Source of the DNA: Desulfocicer vacuolatum DSM 3385
Lineage (GTDB): Bacteria; Desulfobacterota; Desulfobacteria; Desulfobacterales; Desulfobacteraceae
Assembly: GCF_900176365.1 (NCBI RefSeq)
Contig: NZ_FWXY01000021.1
Location: 1 to 64,000, forward strand
Reading direction: 5' to 3'
Length of the DNA: 64,000 nucleotides
The translations under genes and the position numbers were made by a program. Every line of letters begins with the position of its first letter. Position 1 is the first letter of the stretch. The notes beneath the pieces were generated by a model. It saw only the letters and a program-made list of their open reading frames with translations, was not told where the DNA came from and did no database searches. Positions 62,453-64,000 of the stretch are shown in pieces.

Positions 62453-64000
62453 AAAGCCTTGGCCATCATGTCACCCAGCTGTTTGCTGAACCGGGCCGGG
62501 TTGTCGATTTTACCGCCTTCACTGATGATGGCAATGTCCAAAAGCAGTTCACTGTAATCCTGGAGGGCCGGATTGGTGGTGTCTGTTTCAAAGATTTCCT
62601 TGATTTTGGCAATCACCGGATGCTTCACATTAAGTTCCAAAGATCTTTTCTGATCCGGTGCATCCTGGCCCGAGGCTTTCATGATTTTTTCCATGTAGGC
62701 GCTCATGCCAAAATCATCCCCGGACAGGCAGGCCACGGAATCTTTAAGGCGATTGGAAATTTGAACCTCTTTGACCTTGTCTTCAAGTTTCTCTTTGATG
62801 AAGTTGAAAAGGGGCGTATAGGCATCTTTTTCCTTTTCATCCACCTTGTCCAGATCCAGGTCTCCCTTTTCCGCACTTTTGAGTTTTTTCTCCTTGTACT
62901 CGGGAAGGGACTGGGTCACCCATTCATCCACAGGGTCCACCATGAGAATAACTTCATAATCTTTGGCCTTAAGGGCTTCCAGAAGGGGGCTGTTGATAAG
63001 GGCATTCATGTTTTCGCCGGTGATGTAGTAGATCTCTTTTTGATCATCTGCCATGTTTTCAATGTACTGATCCAGAGAAATATATTTGCCGTCGGATTTG
63101 GTGGTCTTGTACCGAAGCAAAGAGGCGATGCGGTCTTTGTTTTCAAAATCTGTGGGAATACCCGCCTTGATGGCCTGGCCGAACTCTTCGTAAAAGGTTT
63201 CGTATTTTTCTTTATCCATATCCTCAAGCAGGCTGAATATTTTTTTCACCAGGTTTTTCCGGATATTTCTCACCAGCCGGTCTTCCTGGAGAATTTCACG
63301 GCTTACATTGAGGTTAAGATCCGGGGCATCCACAACACCCTGGACAAAGCTTAAATATTCCGGAAGCAGTTCTTTGCAGTCATCCATGATGAATACCCGT
63401 TTGCAATAGAGCTGCATGCCGTGCTTTCTTTCCGGTCGGAACATGTCAAAGGGGGCCTTGGAGGGCAGAAACATGAGGGCATCATATTCGGTGATTCCTT
63501 CAAATTTTTTGTGCAGAATCTCCATGGGTTTATCCCAGTTATGGCTGATGTGTTTGTAAAATTCCTCATATTCCTCTTCGGTGACATCATCAGGGCTTTT
63601 TGCCCATATGGCCTTCATGGAGTTCAGGGTTTCATCGGCCCTTACTTTTTTAAAGGTGTCTCCAATGGGTTTGCCGTCACTGTCTTTCACAATCTGTTCT
63701 TCGGGCAGGGGTTCTGTTTTTTCCACGTTCATGACAACGGGATAGGTGACAAAGTCGGAATGTTTTTTAATGATGTGGCGGATGGTGTACTCTTCCGTGA
63801 AATCCTGATCTCCCTCTCCGGTCTCTTTTAATTCAAGGGTGATGGTGGTGCCTCTTTTCTCCTTTTCAACGGTTTCAATGGAGTAGGAGCCTTTACCGTC
63901 GGATTCCCATTTTACCCCTTCTTCGCTGCCGGCGGCCCGGGTCACCAGGGTGACTTTATCTGCGGCAATGAATGCGCTGTAAAATCCCACACCAAACTGG
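62449..64000 (-). CDS. htpG: HSP90-family chaperone HtpG (partial, N-terminus off window)
   Basis: 517 residues to the window edge. The frame enters at [16 protein letters not shown], a conserved part of the N-terminal ATPase domain, so about 120 residues including the ATP-binding Asp lie beyond 64000. The middle domain shows [20 protein letters not shown] and [20 protein letters not shown]. The C-terminal dimerisation domain ends with DMMAKAL. It is an ATP-driven chaperone for stress-unfolded proteins. It heads the unit with rimO and ispB. Confidence 0.95.
   Translation of the reverse strand, partial: QFGVGFYSAFIAADKVTLVTRAAGSEEGVKWESDGKGSYSIETVEKEKRGTTITLELKETGEGDQDFTEEYTIRHIIKKHSDFVTYPVVMNVEKTEPLPEEQIVKDSDGKPIGDTFKKVRADETLNSMKAIWAKSPDDVTEEEYEEFYKHISHNWDKPMEILHKKFEGITEYDALMFLPSKAPFDMFRPERKHGMQLYCKRVFIMDDCKELLPEYLSFVQGVVDAPDLNLNVSREILQEDRLVRNIRKNLVKKIFSLLEDMDKEKYETFYEEFGQAIKAGIPTDFENKDRIASLLRYKTTKSDGKYISLDQYIENMADDQKEIYYITGENMNALINSPLLEALKAKDYEVILMVDPVDEWVTQSLPEYKEKKLKSAEKGDLDLDKVDEKEKDAYTPLFNFIKEKLEDKVKEVQISNRLKDSVACLSGDDFGMSAYMEKIMKASGQDAPDQKRSLELNVKHPVIAKIKEIFETDTTNPALQDYSELLLDIAIISEGGKIDNPARFSKQLGDMMAKAL

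Noticed and set aside
62620-63354. 244-codon plus frame opposite htpG
   Set aside because: It is the antisense shadow of a conserved chaperone gene.
1-64000. CRISPR array
   Set aside because: No regularly spaced direct repeats of CRISPR size were seen; the repeats found are palindromic and widely dispersed.

Overview
The window looks like chromosomal DNA of an anaerobic, marine or salt-adapted Desulfobacterota (Desulfobacteraceae-like, probably sulfate-reducing). This is inferred from gene content: a tungsten aldehyde:ferredoxin oxidoreductase, a succinyl-CoA:acetate-type CoA-transferase, an ADP-forming acyl-CoA synthetase, an N-acetylglutaminylglutamine osmolyte pathway, and a prfB with a programmed frameshift. 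No species is assigned.

Region 1 (1-10.2 kb) is an AT-rich accessory segment. Small unrelated genes almost all lie on the minus strand: a DHFR-like protein, a NERD protein, an XRE regulator, exported proteins and a HEPN-like protein. Several are separated by imperfect palindromes shaped like integron attC sites; the one at 4858-4984 resembles a VCR. No integrase is visible, so the best reading is a cluster of attC sites lacking an integrase (CALIN). It is interrupted by a decayed IS91-type element (5.0-6.0 kb) and bounded at low coordinates by an ORF-less group II intron (2292-3082). Next to the intron is a two-gene AAA ATPase / DUF4276 (TOPRIM-like) module, a candidate defence system, followed by a second group II intron 3' end (213-278).

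Region 2 (10.5-21.2 kb) holds a CDF transporter with a NifX-like tail, a homocysteine methyltransferase-domain protein, and a minus-strand osmolyte cluster. The cluster encodes an asparagine-synthase-like NAGGN amidotransferase, a GNAT/ATP-grasp NAGGN synthetase, a glutamine synthetase, and a KamA-family radical SAM aminomutase. The aminomutase's substrate residues look like those of glutamate 2,3-aminomutase (beta-glutamate) rather than lysine 2,3-aminomutase.

Region 3 (21.9-45.1 kb) is metabolic and transport: a peptide/nickel-type ABC importer with a divergent MarR regulator, an aldehyde:ferredoxin oxidoreductase, hydantoinase B/A, a CoA-transferase, an endonuclease plus DUF1156 DNA methyltransferase pair, a cupin, a DUF523-DUF1722 protein, an ADP-forming acyl-CoA synthetase and a nucleoside-recognition membrane protein.

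Region 4 (45.4-64 kb) is more housekeeping: a lysophospholipid-type acyltransferase, a diguanylate cyclase, an AttH-like lipoprotein with its FtsX/ABC transporter downstream of prfB and an HD-domain gene, a small-multidrug-export-type protein, Lnt with a sensor kinase, a tRNA-Val-like gene with C at position 33, an exported FlgT-like protein, a polyprenyl diphosphate synthase, RimO and a partial HtpG.

Dispersed non-coding repeats run through regions 2-4. Family A has five copies of a long palindrome whose arms covary. Family B has two 183-198 bp MITE-like copies with 11-bp (10-bp in the second copy) terminal inverted repeats. Family C comprises shorter palindromes. All assignments come from reading the sequence by eye, without database searches.
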